Origin: Lachnospiraceae bacterium
GTDB lineage: Bacteria; Bacillota; Clostridia; Lachnospirales; Lachnospiraceae
Assembly (NCBI GenBank): GCA_900766925.1
Contig: CAAFXG010000024.1
Coordinates: forward strand, 1-64,000
Direction: 5' to 3'
Length of the DNA: 64,000 bases
Part shown: positions 7,940 through 16,585 of the stretch, piece after piece
How positions within the stretch are numbered: the stretch's first letter is position 1
Layout of the letters: the number at the start of each line of letters is the position of its first letter
Program-made: the position numbers and the translations under genes
The notes under the pieces: generated by a model
Told to the model about the DNA's origin: nothing
What the model saw: the letters and a program-made list of their open reading frames with translations, nothing else
The model's database searches: none

Positions 7940-9265
7940 TCATTTTCCTATTATTGTATTAAAAAAATCCATTCCGCTTGATTGTACAATAATCACCGGA
8001 ACTTGTAAAGCATTTTGAAAATCCTCAAGTGTCATGTCATCGAGGAAAATATCCTCATCAGCCTTAAGCATATGTGCCGGCAAAATAAGGCATTCCCCCA
8101 AATCCTTCCCACTTAACTGACGTATTATATCTCCACCCGTAAGCAATCCTGTAACTGTGATTTTCTCACCAAAAAAATCATTTTTAATGGGGAATACATC
8201 CAGAATTACATTGGGTGCCGCCTTGCTAAGTCTTCCGGATATTTCCTGCATTATTTCATATGCAAGCATCCCGCACACGGTAGAGACATGCCTATGACCA
8301 ACAAATGGTTCGTTATTATTATCCTCAAGATAAAGCTCCATAGCCTCATCTATCTCATCACTAAACAACCTCGTGACGCCTACTCCATTTTCAAGCTGTA
8401 TATATCCGTCATAATTGTCCTCAGAAGGCATAGGAAGCCCAGCTAAAATGTACCACTCATCAGACGCATGTACAAAATGCATACCAAACCGTTCCACAGC
8501 CATATCCTGATAATGCGTAACAAGCTCAATTACCCTGAGTGCATCCTCCCTATCGAAGCACTCGAGCTCACATAAACCATCTCTGTATTTTGAAAGGCCA
8601 ACCGGAACTATTGACAGGCTTTCCAGAACAGGTGCATATCTCATCAGATCAGATATTGTCCTTTCAAGCTCATTTCCATCATTATATCCCTTACACAAAA
8701 CAACCTGTGCATTCATAGGTATCCCCGCTTCATATAGCATATCCATATAATGTAAAATATTCCCTGCAAAACGATTGTTAAGCATCCTACACCTGAGCTG
8801 GGGATTAGTCGTATGAACTGATATATTAATTGGTGCAAGCTTATATTCAATAATTCTCTCGATATCCTTATCCTTCATATTGGTAAGGGTAACGTAATTG
8901 CCCTGCAAAAATGATAGTCTTGTATCATCATCCTTAAAATAAATTGTATCCCTCATACCAGGAGGATTCTGATCTATAAAACAAAATACACATTTATTGA
9001 AACAGCTTCGGTATTTGTCCATAAGAGATTCCCCAAAGCAAAGTCCTAAATCCTCATCACAATCCTTATCAACCTCAAGAAGCCACTCTTCACCATCAGA
9101 CTTCTCAATCAGAATTTCCAGATACTCATCATTAACAAGATAATGATAATCAAAAATATCTTCTATTTCCTTACCATTTATTGATACAAGAAAATCACCG
9201 GGACATATTTCAAGCTCCTCGGCGATACTCTCTTGTTCAACTCCATCTATTCTATGCTTCTTCAT
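7940..9265 (-). CDS. DUF512 protein with PDZ-like and radical-SAM-like regions
   Basis: The 441-aa protein matches the architecture of the conserved DUF512 family of Firmicutes. It begins with a PDZ-like segment (ELEICPGDFLVSINGKEI), then a CFNKCVFCFIDQ block whose CxxxCxxC spacing is that of radical-SAM iron-sulfur proteins, and ends with the DUF512 region (GLLTGGDIIRQLSGKDLG). Its biochemical role is not established as far as I know. The frame can start at a TTG at 9283, but the ATG at 9265 gives the more usual MKKHRIDGVE opening; neither has a strong SD. It is followed by a terminator. Confidence 0.9.
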   Translation of the reverse strand: MKKHRIDGVEQESIAEELEICPGDFLVSINGKEIEDIFDYHYLVNDEYLEILIEKSDGEEWLLEVDKDCDEDLGLCFGESLMDKYRSCFNKCVFCFIDQNPPGMRDTIYFKDDDTRLSFLQGNYVTLTNMKDKDIERIIEYKLAPINISVHTTNPQLRCRMLNNRFAGNILHYMDMLYEAGIPMNAQVVLCKGYNDGNELERTISDLMRYAPVLESLSIVPVGLSKYRDGLCELECFDREDALRVIELVTHYQDMAVERFGMHFVHASDEWYILAGLPMPSEDNYDGYIQLENGVGVTRLFSDEIDEAMELYLEDNNNEPFVGHRHVSTVCGMLAYEIMQEISGRLSKAAPNVILDVFPIKNDFFGEKITVTGLLTGGDIIRQLSGKDLGECLILPAHMLKADEDIFLDDMTLEDFQNALQVPVIIVQSSGMDFFNTIIGK

Positions 9266-9304
9266 ATCACTATTCCAATTCAAATTTATTAAATAAAGGA
9301 AGTA

Positions 9305-10192
9305 TTATTCCTGTCTTAGCATCATAACAGCAACAAGGTTCCCTCTCATACCATTGGAAGCTCTGTGAGAAAACAGCAGTTCACTGTTACAGCATGTACA
9401 AAAATCAGGCATGGCAATATTTTGCGGCAAAATACCTGCATCAATTAAATTATATCTGCATGACTTATGTAAATCAAGCTGATATTTACCATTGCCCTTA
9501 TCATATAGCAATGAATTGCACCTTTCAGGTGAATATGCACTTTTGAATACATTTGCTACATCCTCGCTTACCTCATAACAGTCCTTACATATGGATGGTC
9601 CGATTGCACATATAATATCACTCCTGTCACAGCCAAATTCTTCTGCCATTCTGTCAACCATGACAGTTCCTATTTTACCTACTGTACCTCTCCACCCTGA
9701 ATGAGCCAGTGCTATTACATGTCTGATTGGATCAAAAAAATAAAGTGGAACACAATCAGCATAAAAAGTTATTAGAGGGATATTCCTACAGTCTGTAACC
9801 AACCCGTCTATTCCTTTTAAATCACTTTCCCTTACAATCCCCTTACCTGCATCTTCTTCTGTCACCGTATGAATTTTAATATCATGCACCTGATCGGAGA
9901 ACACCAGCTTATTGCAGTCGTATCCAAGAGCCTCACCAAATCTTCTGTGATTTTCATTAACATTATCCCTGTCATCACCTCTGGAATAGCTTAAATTCAT
10001 ACTGAAGAGATGTTCTTTGCTGACTCCGCCTTCTCTGGTTGAGAAACCATGTATAAGCTCATTAAAGCCGGCAAAAATCTCATACTTTATAACCGGTACA
10101 ACAATATCCCCGGAAACTACAATATCCTCAATATAGCAGTTTTCTCTCTGGATTGTATTGTATTTAATACGTTTAAATTCTTGCTTCATCAT
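9305..10192 (-). CDS. pgeF: Peptidoglycan editing factor / multicopper-type nucleoside phosphorylase family (YfiH)
   Basis: The 295-aa product belongs to the YfiH/PgeF (DUF152, LACC1-like) family. Members are reported to act on purine nucleosides and, in E. coli, to prevent misincorporation of amino acids in peptidoglycan. The metal-binding pattern is visible: the block FYADCVPLYFFDP with its Cys, and ALAHSGWRGT with its His, plus a downstream Cys-His cluster CTCCNSELLFSHRA. An ATGATG start follows AAGGTAG. The protein starts four bases after the yraN stop codon region, so the pair are likely co-transcribed. Family is sure; in vivo substrate is not. Confidence 0.92.
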   Translation of the reverse strand: MMKQEFKRIKYNTIQRENCYIEDIVVSGDIVVPVIKYEIFAGFNELIHGFSTREGGVSKEHLFSMNLSYSRGDDRDNVNENHRRFGEALGYDCNKLVFSDQVHDIKIHTVTEEDAGKGIVRESDLKGIDGLVTDCRNIPLITFYADCVPLYFFDPIRHVIALAHSGWRGTVGKIGTVMVDRMAEEFGCDRSDIICAIGPSICKDCYEVSEDVANVFKSAYSPERCNSLLYDKGNGKYQLDLHKSCRYNLIDAGILPQNIAMPDFCTCCNSELLFSHRASNGMRGNLVAVMMLRQE

Positions 10193-10195
10193 TAT

Positions 10196-10558
10196 CTACC
10201 TTACAAACATAAATGCATTTTGAACATGCTTTATACTACCATCTCCATAAATCCCAATAACATCAAATCTGCATGACTGTTCCATACTGAGCCCTTTTTT
10301 CGCGTAGTAGAACAGCGTCGACCTGCTTATTCGTTTTTGTTTACGATAATCAACCGCCTCAAGAGGATCACCATGCATTTTATTTGAACGATATTTTATT
10401 TCACAGACAACAAGTACTTTATCCTTTGTGAAAATAGCATCTATTTCTCCAAAGGGGCACCTGTAATTTCTGTCCAGAAGCTGATATCCCAGCTCCTGCA
10501 TAAAATTAATCGCCTTATCCTCATTATTTGTTCCAACTGTCCGTTTATTGTAACTCAA
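10196..10558 (-). CDS. UPF0102 (YraN) family nuclease-like protein
   Basis: This is a 120-aa member of the YraN family, a PD-(D/E)xK nuclease-fold protein related to Holliday-junction resolvases, with no settled function. The signature NKRTVGTNNEDKA near the N-terminus, the active-site-like GEIDAIF and VCEIKYR segments, and the AVDYRKQKRI block are all present. The frame is open to a TTG at 10573, but GAGGGATGG lies six bases before the TTG at 10558. That start gives MSYNKRTVG, matching the usual start of the family. It lies in the same cluster as rnhB and ylqGH. Confidence 0.93.
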   Translation of the reverse strand: MSYNKRTVGTNNEDKAINFMQELGYQLLDRNYRCPFGEIDAIFTKDKVLVVCEIKYRSNKMHGDPLEAVDYRKQKRISRSTLFYYAKKGLSMEQSCRFDVIGIYGDGSIKHVQNAFMFVR

Positions 10559-10587
10559 ATTTCCATCCCTCAATAATATATTAAAGT

Positions 10588-10902
10588 TCAGCTTTTCTCA
10601 AGCTTTGCTTTTATCTTATCCATCTGATCTACATATACTAAAATTTCTGCCACAACACCATATAACTCCTGTGGAATACAATCACCAATATCCAGCTTAA
10701 GTAAAGTATCCGCAAGATCAGTATCTTTATACAATGGTACATCACTTTGCTTTGCCTTTTCAATTATCTTATCTGCAATGACTCCCTGACCGGAAGCTAC
10801 GACCTGCGGGGCCTGATTACCGGGTTCATATAACAGTGCAACAGCCTTCCGCTTCTTAGAATCCTTGTCTGAAGACTTTATATCGAAATTATTATTTGTC
10901 AA
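10588..10902 (-). CDS. FlhB C-terminal-domain-like protein (YlqH type)
   Basis: The 104-aa product resembles only the C-terminal cytoplasmic domain of the flagellar export protein FlhB/EscU. The segment KKRKAVALLYEP, the VASGQGVIADKIIEKAK block and DVPLYKDTDLADTLLKLDIG are typical. The autocleavage motif NPTH of full FlhB is replaced by EPGNQ, so self-cleavage is not expected. A TTG start at 10902 is preferred because GGGGG lies seven bases upstream; another TTG at 10908 is too close to it. It follows the ylqG-like gene, as in Bacillus. Flagellar export is the likely context but is not proven. Confidence 0.88.
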   Translation of the reverse strand: MTNNNFDIKSSDKDSKKRKAVALLYEPGNQAPQVVASGQGVIADKIIEKAKQSDVPLYKDTDLADTLLKLDIGDCIPQELYGVVAEILVYVDQMDKIKAKLEKS

Positions 10903-10929
10903 TTTCAATCCCCCTAATCTGTATACACG

Positions 10930-12768
10930 CTATGTTCTAACATCAAATGAATAACGTTTTATAGTTTTTTCCAAATCTGTACCCAGCATCTCATTTACAA
11001 CCATATTACCCGAAGAATTTACAGACAATTCTCTGGTAACTACTTCGTTTGTAAGTGAAAACCCTCTTTCATTAATTGACTTTTCCAACATATTCATATG
11101 TTCATCAATTATTACGGCACTCTCTTCATCCTCTACATAAAATCTTGTATGTACGGTTGTTCCATGTAAACTTACATGTACATCTGTAGCCCCTAAATGT
11201 TCCATATCCAGATGTAGCAGTGCGCTTACATCTTCCCTGTTTTCATTTAGCCTTTTCTTATTCATATATACAAAAAGCTCTGAATTTACATCGTTACCGG
11301 AAAAACTAACCGGTATCTGGGCATATGTAAACATTTCATTAAGGTTTTGCATAAAATCAAGTCTTTCCTGCATTCCCTTTGCACTATCACGCAAATTCTG
11401 TCCTGCCGCTCCATGCCCCTCTGAAAACGAACTCATTATTTTGGTGGTTTTATCGTACATTTTCTGATATAAATCATCAACTTCCTTAGGATTTTCTAAT
11501 TTCTTTCCGTTAATTGTAAACTTATTTACAATTGCTTCCTTAAATATTTCCCTGTATTCCTCAGAAGTAAGAAGTCCCTTTATCATATCCTTATCAGTGT
11601 TATTTAAATTCTCAGCCTGAGCAAGCATTGTGTTAATATTATTCAGAAACTGCATTGGATTTCCGGACTTATCTACCAGCATACTGATATCTTCACCTGA
11701 AAAACCAAGTAAAGATAAATCGTTTAATATATGCTGAGTTGCTTCCTTTAATTTCAAATCAGAGTCTGACCAATCCATATGCATATCCTGTCCCAAAGCA
11801 AGCTTCCCACTTACCTCTGACATCTGATTATTACCTATATTAATATCACCGGCTGATTTTGTCACCGAATCAATAATATCCTTTTGTGATGCATTTTTCA
11901 ATATTTCCGATTCAGTCATTGGCGTATCAGACAAAGGCACATCCGAGGAGGCTTCTGTTAAAGAATCAGAGTAAATATTAATTATATTTGCTGCATCAGT
12001 TTCATCAGATATTGCCCCTAACAGAGTATCCTGAAATAATAAGATATCATTTATTTGTGAGGACGATGTGGATGCCGTCATTTCACTTAGCACATATGTT
12101 GAAAATTCAGTTACACTATTTGCAAATCTATTAACATCATTAGCAAGCTGATGAGAGTTATTCATATATGCATCATACTGCGAAATGTTAGCTTCATTAA
12201 CAGGAATTCCAAGCTTGTTTAACGAAACAAGAGTATCAAGTGAAGCATTCGGATATTTATAGGACTGTTGCATAATTTTCTGCATCCCCGCCCTGTCAAG
12301 CGGCATACTGTTATTCATAAGCTTTTCTGCAATAGAATAATTTTTCTCTGTAGGTGCAAGGTTATTAAGCTTTAAGGCCTTGAATATTGCACTATCCTTC
12401 ATTATAGCTTCCTGTCCTGTATAAGGCTTTATTACTATACTGTTTCCATCATTTTCCTTGACAAGGAAATTAATCGAATCCCCAATATTCAGGTTAACAG
12501 CATCAGCCATTCGTGCCAGAAGAACGGAATTATTATCAAGACCAATGTTCACCTCACCACTATTGGTAACATTCAAAATCTGTCCATGAAAAACCTGTCC
12601 CTCTGCCATCTGTAATATACCGGAATTCGCAGATATTACGGTATTGGTAGACATACTTCCCGTACCCTGGACATCTGTTCCCCTTACTGCCGACATAACA
12701 CTCTGTTCTCTTCCCTGTACATTATTCACTGCATTATTTGTCCTATAGCCATTATCTGATATGTTCAT
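10930..12768 (-). CDS. YlqG-like protein with FliK-type C-terminal region
   Basis: The 612-aa protein has a polar, Asn/Ser-rich N-terminal half and a C-terminal region (about residues 470-600) resembling the FliK/YlqG hook-length-control domain. That region includes YAQIPVSFSGNDVNSELFVY and later LHLDMEHLGATDVHVSL. It sits directly upstream of the FlhB-like gene, the same partner order as Bacillus ylqG-ylqH. A GTG at 12792 with AAGGA is possible, but GGGTGATG just before the ATG at 12768 is at least as good. The role is probably linked to the flagellar export apparatus; the exact job is unknown. Confidence 0.75.
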   Translation of the reverse strand: MNISDNGYRTNNAVNNVQGREQSVMSAVRGTDVQGTGSMSTNTVISANSGILQMAEGQVFHGQILNVTNSGEVNIGLDNNSVLLARMADAVNLNIGDSINFLVKENDGNSIVIKPYTGQEAIMKDSAIFKALKLNNLAPTEKNYSIAEKLMNNSMPLDRAGMQKIMQQSYKYPNASLDTLVSLNKLGIPVNEANISQYDAYMNNSHQLANDVNRFANSVTEFSTYVLSEMTASTSSSQINDILLFQDTLLGAISDETDAANIINIYSDSLTEASSDVPLSDTPMTESEILKNASQKDIIDSVTKSAGDINIGNNQMSEVSGKLALGQDMHMDWSDSDLKLKEATQHILNDLSLLGFSGEDISMLVDKSGNPMQFLNNINTMLAQAENLNNTDKDMIKGLLTSEEYREIFKEAIVNKFTINGKKLENPKEVDDLYQKMYDKTTKIMSSFSEGHGAAGQNLRDSAKGMQERLDFMQNLNEMFTYAQIPVSFSGNDVNSELFVYMNKKRLNENREDVSALLHLDMEHLGATDVHVSLHGTTVHTRFYVEDEESAVIIDEHMNMLEKSINERGFSLTNEVVTRELSVNSSGNMVVNEMLGTDLEKTIKRYSFDVRT

Positions 12769-12810
12769 AACATCACCCAACAAAATCTTCACTAAACATC
12801 CTTACTGAAC

Positions 12811-12830
12811 AAAGCGGACATTTCCGCTTT
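12811..12830 (-). terminator. Short hairpin between rnhB and the ylqG-like gene
   Basis: AAAGCGGA and TCCGCTTT form an 8-bp perfect stem with a 4-base loop. No T-run follows on the minus strand, so it may be a processing or stability stem and not a true terminator. Confidence 0.4.
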
Positions 12831-12838
12831 AAGCTCTC

Positions 12839-13609
12839 TCATCCAATAAAATTCCCTATAAAACTCTTTCTATGAATATCACAAGGACCATTTTCCTTCA
12901 ATGCCGCTATATGTCTTGCCGAACCATAGCCTACATTACTTGCAAAATCATAACCGGGATATATTTTGTCATATTCCTGCATCATTCTGTCTCTTGTAAC
13001 CTTAGCTACAATACTTGCAGCAGCAATTGATGCAGAAAGAGTATCCCCTTTTATTATCGGCACCTGTTGTATATTTACTTGAGGTATACGGACCGCATCA
13101 TTAAGCAAAATATCCGGCTTAACGCTAAGATTGTCAATTGCAATCCTCATTGCCTCATATGTGGCCTGCAAAATATTTATTTCATCAATCCTTTGTTCAG
13201 AGTTAATTCCAATTCCATAAGCAACTGCCTTTTCAATTATTATATCATAAAGCTCCTCTCGTTTTTTCTTAGAAAGCTGTTTTGAGTCATTTAAAAATAA
13301 AATTTTTTCGTCTTTGGGAAGAATTACTGCACATGTAACAACAGGACCTGCCAAAGGGCCTCTTCCAACCTCATCAATTCCGCATATGTATTCATATCCC
13401 ATATCATGGTATTTTTGCTCAAAGCTGTACATTTTTTCTGTTCTTGCAATTTCATTATCAATGCAGACTATCTTGTTTTTCGCCTGATTAACAAGCTTCA
13501 CGACACCGCTTCTTTCATCATAGCCGAAGGAATCAATAAATTTCTGAAATCCGGCCTTATCCATTTCTGAAATATTTGTAAACTCAGTCTTAATTTCTCC
13601 AATGTTCAT
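12839..13609 (-). CDS. rnhB: Ribonuclease HII
   Basis: RNase HII cuts the RNA strand of RNA-DNA hybrids and removes single ribonucleotides from DNA. The catalytic domain starts near residue 75 with YICGIDEVGRGPLAG, holding the Asp-Glu pair; the acidic block LLNDAVRIP and the Ser/Ala segment SIAAASIVAKVTRDRMM follow. The roughly 70-residue N-terminal extension (FGYDERSGVVKLV) is the one seen in Bacillus-type RNase HII. AAGGAGATA suits the second ATG (13609) better than the first (13615). Secure. Confidence 0.96.
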   Translation of the reverse strand: MNIGEIKTEFTNISEMDKAGFQKFIDSFGYDERSGVVKLVNQAKNKIVCIDNEIARTEKMYSFEQKYHDMGYEYICGIDEVGRGPLAGPVVTCAVILPKDEKILFLNDSKQLSKKKREELYDIIIEKAVAYGIGINSEQRIDEINILQATYEAMRIAIDNLSVKPDILLNDAVRIPQVNIQQVPIIKGDTLSASIAAASIVAKVTRDRMMQEYDKIYPGYDFASNVGYGSARHIAALKENGPCDIHRKSFIGNFIG

Positions 13610-13632
13610 AATCATTATCTCCTTGTATATAA

Positions 13633-13696
13633 AACAGGCTCATATACCCGAAAAACTGTTATGGCTTAACGCATTTTTCTGATACATGAACCTGTT
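13633..13696 (-). repeat. Imperfect inverted repeat between lepB and rnhB
   Basis: AACAGGCTCATATAC (13633-13647) pairs imperfectly with GATACATGAACCTGTT (13681-13696), about 13 of 15 positions, around a 33-base loop. On the minus strand it follows lepB and is followed by TTTTATAT, so it may act as a weak terminator for the signal peptidase unit. Confidence 0.4.
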
Positions 13697-13715
13697 CTTC
13701 ATGCCAACTCACTAT

Positions 13716-14549
13716 CTATTTTATTACACCAAAATCCTTAAATGGATATATTCTAAGTACAACCTTACCAACTATATCCTCTTTACTCACATTACCTACA
13801 TCCGGCCATCGGCTGTCCGAGCTGTTATTACGATTATCACCAAGCACAAAATATTCATCCTCGCCTAAAAGCACCGGCTGATTTGCCCTTCCTAAATTAG
13901 TAGGTAAAATTGTCTCATTACCATAGTTTTCTACCAAAAGATTCTCATTAATAAATATACTTCCACTCTGGTCTATTCGTACAGCCTCTCCCGGTAAACC
14001 GATGACTCTCTTAACATATGTTGTGTCTTCATCGTAATTAAAAATAATAACATCAAAACGCTCAGGCTCACCAAAGGTATACGACAGCTTATCAACCCAT
14101 AAATTATCTCCGTCATTCAGGGTCTCATTCATGGAATCTCCATCAACTCTTGATCTGCAGCCTACATAATTAATTATAAAGTAGCAAAGCAGAATAACAA
14201 TTCCAATATAAATTATAAGACTTAACAGTTCTTTGACTATGTTAATTTCCTCAGGTTTTTTATCTTCCTTCTTCTTTTTTTTGCGTTTTTTCTTAGACTT
14301 ATCCTTTCCCGACACCAAAGCAGCCTCGTCCTTAGTCTCAGACTGCTCATCCCGAGTCTCCTGAGTCTCACTGTTATCCTTAATTGCTTCCTCGTTGGTA
14401 TCCGTAGTCTCATCCTTTTTATCTTCAGTTTTATCTTTTTTCTTGTTGGCCTTTGCCTCTTTTTTGGCTTTTTTTGCCTCAAGCTTCTCAAGACGCTTCT
14501 TTTCTTTTTCATCCGCTAATTCACTTAAAATGTCTGTATCATTATTCAT
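13716..14549 (-). CDS. lepB: Signal peptidase I with long charged N-terminal extension
   Basis: This membrane serine protease removes signal peptides from exported proteins. The 277-aa protein opens with about 110 residues of Lys/Glu-rich cytoplasmic sequence, then one membrane segment (about 113-132), then the catalytic domain. The Ser is in GDSMNETL, the Lys in TYVKRVIGLPGE, and box D/E reads YFVLGDNRNNSSDSR. Typical Gram-positive type I peptidases are about 180-200 residues, so the extension is unusual. It may be an anchor or regulatory tail. GGAG is 11 bases before the ATG. It follows rbgA and is one of two signal peptidase genes here. Confidence 0.95.
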   Translation of the reverse strand: MNNDTDILSELADEKEKKRLEKLEAKKAKKEAKANKKKDKTEDKKDETTDTNEEAIKDNSETQETRDEQSETKDEAALVSGKDKSKKKRKKKKKEDKKPEEINIVKELLSLIIYIGIVILLCYFIINYVGCRSRVDGDSMNETLNDGDNLWVDKLSYTFGEPERFDVIIFNYDEDTTYVKRVIGLPGEAVRIDQSGSIFINENLLVENYGNETILPTNLGRANQPVLLGEDEYFVLGDNRNNSSDSRWPDVGNVSKEDIVGKVVLRIYPFKDFGVIK

Positions 14550-14569
14550 AATTACAAAAACTCCAATCT

Positions 14570-15412
14570 TTATTCGGGAATCTCAAGCGTAATTCTTCCA
14601 AGTCTTCCGTCACGAAAATCATCTAACAATATATTTGCAGCCTTATACACATCAGGCTCATTGCCCTTAAGGACGCATTTTCTCTCGACAGCGATATCAG
14701 TAAGTATATCATATCCTGCTTTATTCTCTTCTATATTATACCTGTCTGACAGTGCATTACAATAATTATTTTTCAAAAAATCAATCAGACTAACTGCAAG
14801 CTCACTTTTAGAAATTATTTCATCATTTATTGAACCTATATATGCAAGTCTCATTCCAACCGTCTGGTCCTCAAACTTAGGCCATAATATACCCGGTGTA
14901 TCAAGCAAATCAACATTTCCGTTAAGACGAATCCACTGTTTACCCTTTGTAACTCCCGGCTTGTTTCCAACCTTTGCACATGAACGCTTTGCATATGAAT
15001 TAATAAATGTGGATTTGCCAACATTAGGAATCCCAACAACCATGGCACGAAGAGGTCTGTTAATAATTCCTCTTTTTCTGTCACGTTCAATTTTATCCCT
15101 GCATGCCTGCTGTATTTTATCCGTTATTGCTTTCATGCCTGAATTTTTACGGGAATCAATACACATGACAGCATAACCCTTAGAGGTAAAATAATCTTCC
15201 CATAGTGCTGTTTTCTTCGCATCTGCCAAATCCACCTTATTTAGTAAAATCATTCTGTATTTATTTTTAGCAATTTCATCTATATCAGGATTTTTGCTTG
15301 ACAAAGGTGCCCTTGCATCCAATAATTCTACTACAATATCAATAAGCTTTATATCTTCCTGCATCATACGCTTTGCCTTGGTCATATGTCCAGGATACCA
15401 CTGTATATTCAT
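14570..15412 (-). CDS. rbgA: Ribosome biogenesis GTPase A
   Basis: RbgA (YlqF) is the circularly permuted GTPase needed for late 50S assembly. In the 280-aa product the guanine-specificity motif NKVDL (about residue 58) comes before the P-loop GIPNVGKSTFIN (about 127), with DTPG following. The N-terminus NIQWYPGHMTKAKRMM is the family signature. The ATG overlaps the stop of the upstream signal peptidase (TAATG), so the two are coupled. Secure. Confidence 0.97.
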   Translation of the reverse strand: MNIQWYPGHMTKAKRMMQEDIKLIDIVVELLDARAPLSSKNPDIDEIAKNKYRMILLNKVDLADAKKTALWEDYFTSKGYAVMCIDSRKNSGMKAITDKIQQACRDKIERDRKRGIINRPLRAMVVGIPNVGKSTFINSYAKRSCAKVGNKPGVTKGKQWIRLNGNVDLLDTPGILWPKFEDQTVGMRLAYIGSINDEIISKSELAVSLIDFLKNNYCNALSDRYNIEENKAGYDILTDIAVERKCVLKGNEPDVYKAANILLDDFRDGRLGRITLEIPE

Positions 15413-16023
15413 TATTCAAACCTTTCCCTGTCTGATTTTGGACTGACTATTCTGTCTACACGTCCCAAAATCTCAGCATTTGTTACATTTCCAATATTGG
15501 TATATCTTGAGTCCTCACTATTATTTACATTATCACCCAATACAAAATACTCATTATCGCCCAATACAATAGGGGAATTAGCAATTCCGCAGGATAAAAT
15601 CACTTGTTCTACCGGCAAATTACTCAGCCTGCTTCCATCAATATAAACATATCCGTCAATAATCTGAAGAGTCTCTCCCGGCAATCCAATAACTCTCTTT
15701 ATATCATAGTATGAATCATTCTCAACCATTGAATACGCAATAATGTCATATCTTTCCACATCATGAATTCTGTACGCCATTTTGTTGACCAAAACAACCT
15801 GACCATCCACAAGAGTATCACGCATCGAGGGGCCTATAACCGTAACTGTCTGAAAGCAAAAGGTAACAAAAGCATATCCACAAACAGCAGCTATCAGTGT
15901 AACCAATAACCAGCTACGTAACTCTCTAAAAAATTTATGTTTATTAAATTTGTTCTTCTTTGGACGAAAGGAAAATTCCTCTCCTGCACGCCTTTTTCGC
16001 CTTCTACGCTTCAAATCAAACAC
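15412..16023 (-). CDS. lepB: Signal peptidase I, second copy
   Basis: A compact 203-aa type I signal peptidase. A very basic cytoplasmic head (KRRRRKRR near residues 5-12) precedes one membrane segment at about 38-57. The Ser is in GPSMRDTL, the Lys in YDIKRVIGLPGE, and the YFVLGDNVNNSEDSR box follows. The start codon is GTG with AGGTAAG upstream. It lies downstream of rplS after a terminator and overlaps rbgA by one base. It differs from the other copy mainly in lacking the long charged tail, so the two may serve different substrates or stages; that is inference. Confidence 0.95.
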   Translation of the reverse strand: MFDLKRRRRKRRAGEEFSFRPKKNKFNKHKFFRELRSWLLVTLIAAVCGYAFVTFCFQTVTVIGPSMRDTLVDGQVVLVNKMAYRIHDVERYDIIAYSMVENDSYYDIKRVIGLPGETLQIIDGYVYIDGSRLSNLPVEQVILSCGIANSPIVLGDNEYFVLGDNVNNSEDSRYTNIGNVTNAEILGRVDRIVSPKSDRERFE

Positions 16024-16059
16024 CAGCTTACCTATAAATAATTTAATGATTTATTAAAA

Positions 16060-16086
16060 ATGACTGGAGTTATTCGCTCCAGTCAT
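16060..16086 (-). terminator. Intrinsic terminator after rplS
   Basis: ATGACTGGAG and CTCCAGTCAT form a perfect 10-bp stem around a 7-base loop, followed on the minus strand by TTTTTA. It lies 20 bp past the rplS stop and ahead of the second signal peptidase gene, so it likely separates them or partly reduces read-through. Confidence 0.88.
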
Positions 16087-16106
16087 CCTTAAATTAACAG
16101 AACACT

Positions 16107-16457
16107 TTATTTAACAAGTTCCTTAACCTTAGCCTTCTTACCAACTCTGTCACGTAAGTAGTTAAGCTTAGCTCTTCTAACCTTACCTCTTCTGATAACT
16201 TCAATCTTCTCAATTGTTGGAGAATGAAGTGGCCATGTCTTCTCAACACCTACACCGTTAGAATTCTTTCTAACTGTAAATGTCTCTCTGCAGCTTCCGC
16301 CCTGCTTCTTAAGAACAGTACCCTCGAAAGCCTGAACTCTCTCTCTGTTACCTTCCTTAATCTTAGCATATACTCTGATTGTATCACCAACATTAAAATC
16401 AGTTACTTCCTTAATCTGAGCAGCCTCGATGTTCTTGATGATTTCACTTGTGTTCAT
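16107..16457 (-). CDS. rplS: 50S ribosomal protein L19
   Basis: L19 sits at the 30S-50S interface. The 116-aa product has the family segments FNVGDTIRVYAKIKEGNRER, RVQAFEGTVL, TFTVRKNSNGVGVEKTWPLH and RRGKVRRAKLNYLRD, over the usual length. A strong AGGAGGT precedes the ATG. A consensus-like promoter and an approximately 90-base leader lie upstream and a strong terminator lies downstream, so it appears to be a single-gene unit, in contrast with the rimM-trmD-rplS arrangement of many bacteria. Confidence 0.98.
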   Translation of the reverse strand: MNTSEIIKNIEAAQIKEVTDFNVGDTIRVYAKIKEGNRERVQAFEGTVLKKQGGSCRETFTVRKNSNGVGVEKTWPLHSPTIEKIEVIRRGKVRRAKLNYLRDRVGKKAKVKELVK

Positions 16458-16549
16458 CTGTGTGACCTCCTAAATATATTAGACGTTCTTATATCATATT
16501 TAAGGCTTAACCCGATACAGAGGACCATCCCACTTTTCACAACTATACT

Positions 16550-16578
16550 AATATATCATACGAAAAATGATAAATCAA
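16550..16578 (-). promoter_or_regulatory. Predicted sigma-A promoter of rplS
   Basis: The minus strand shows TTGATT, a 17-base spacer and TATATT. About 85 bases of leader lie between it and the rplS start codon. A ribosomal-protein autoregulatory leader is plausible there but I could not match a known fold. Confidence 0.6.
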
Positions 16579-16585
16579 GCTCAAG

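Noticed and set aside
16458..16549. Possible L19 autoregulatory leader RNA
   Set aside because: The leader length fits, but I could not match the known L19 leader structure by eye.
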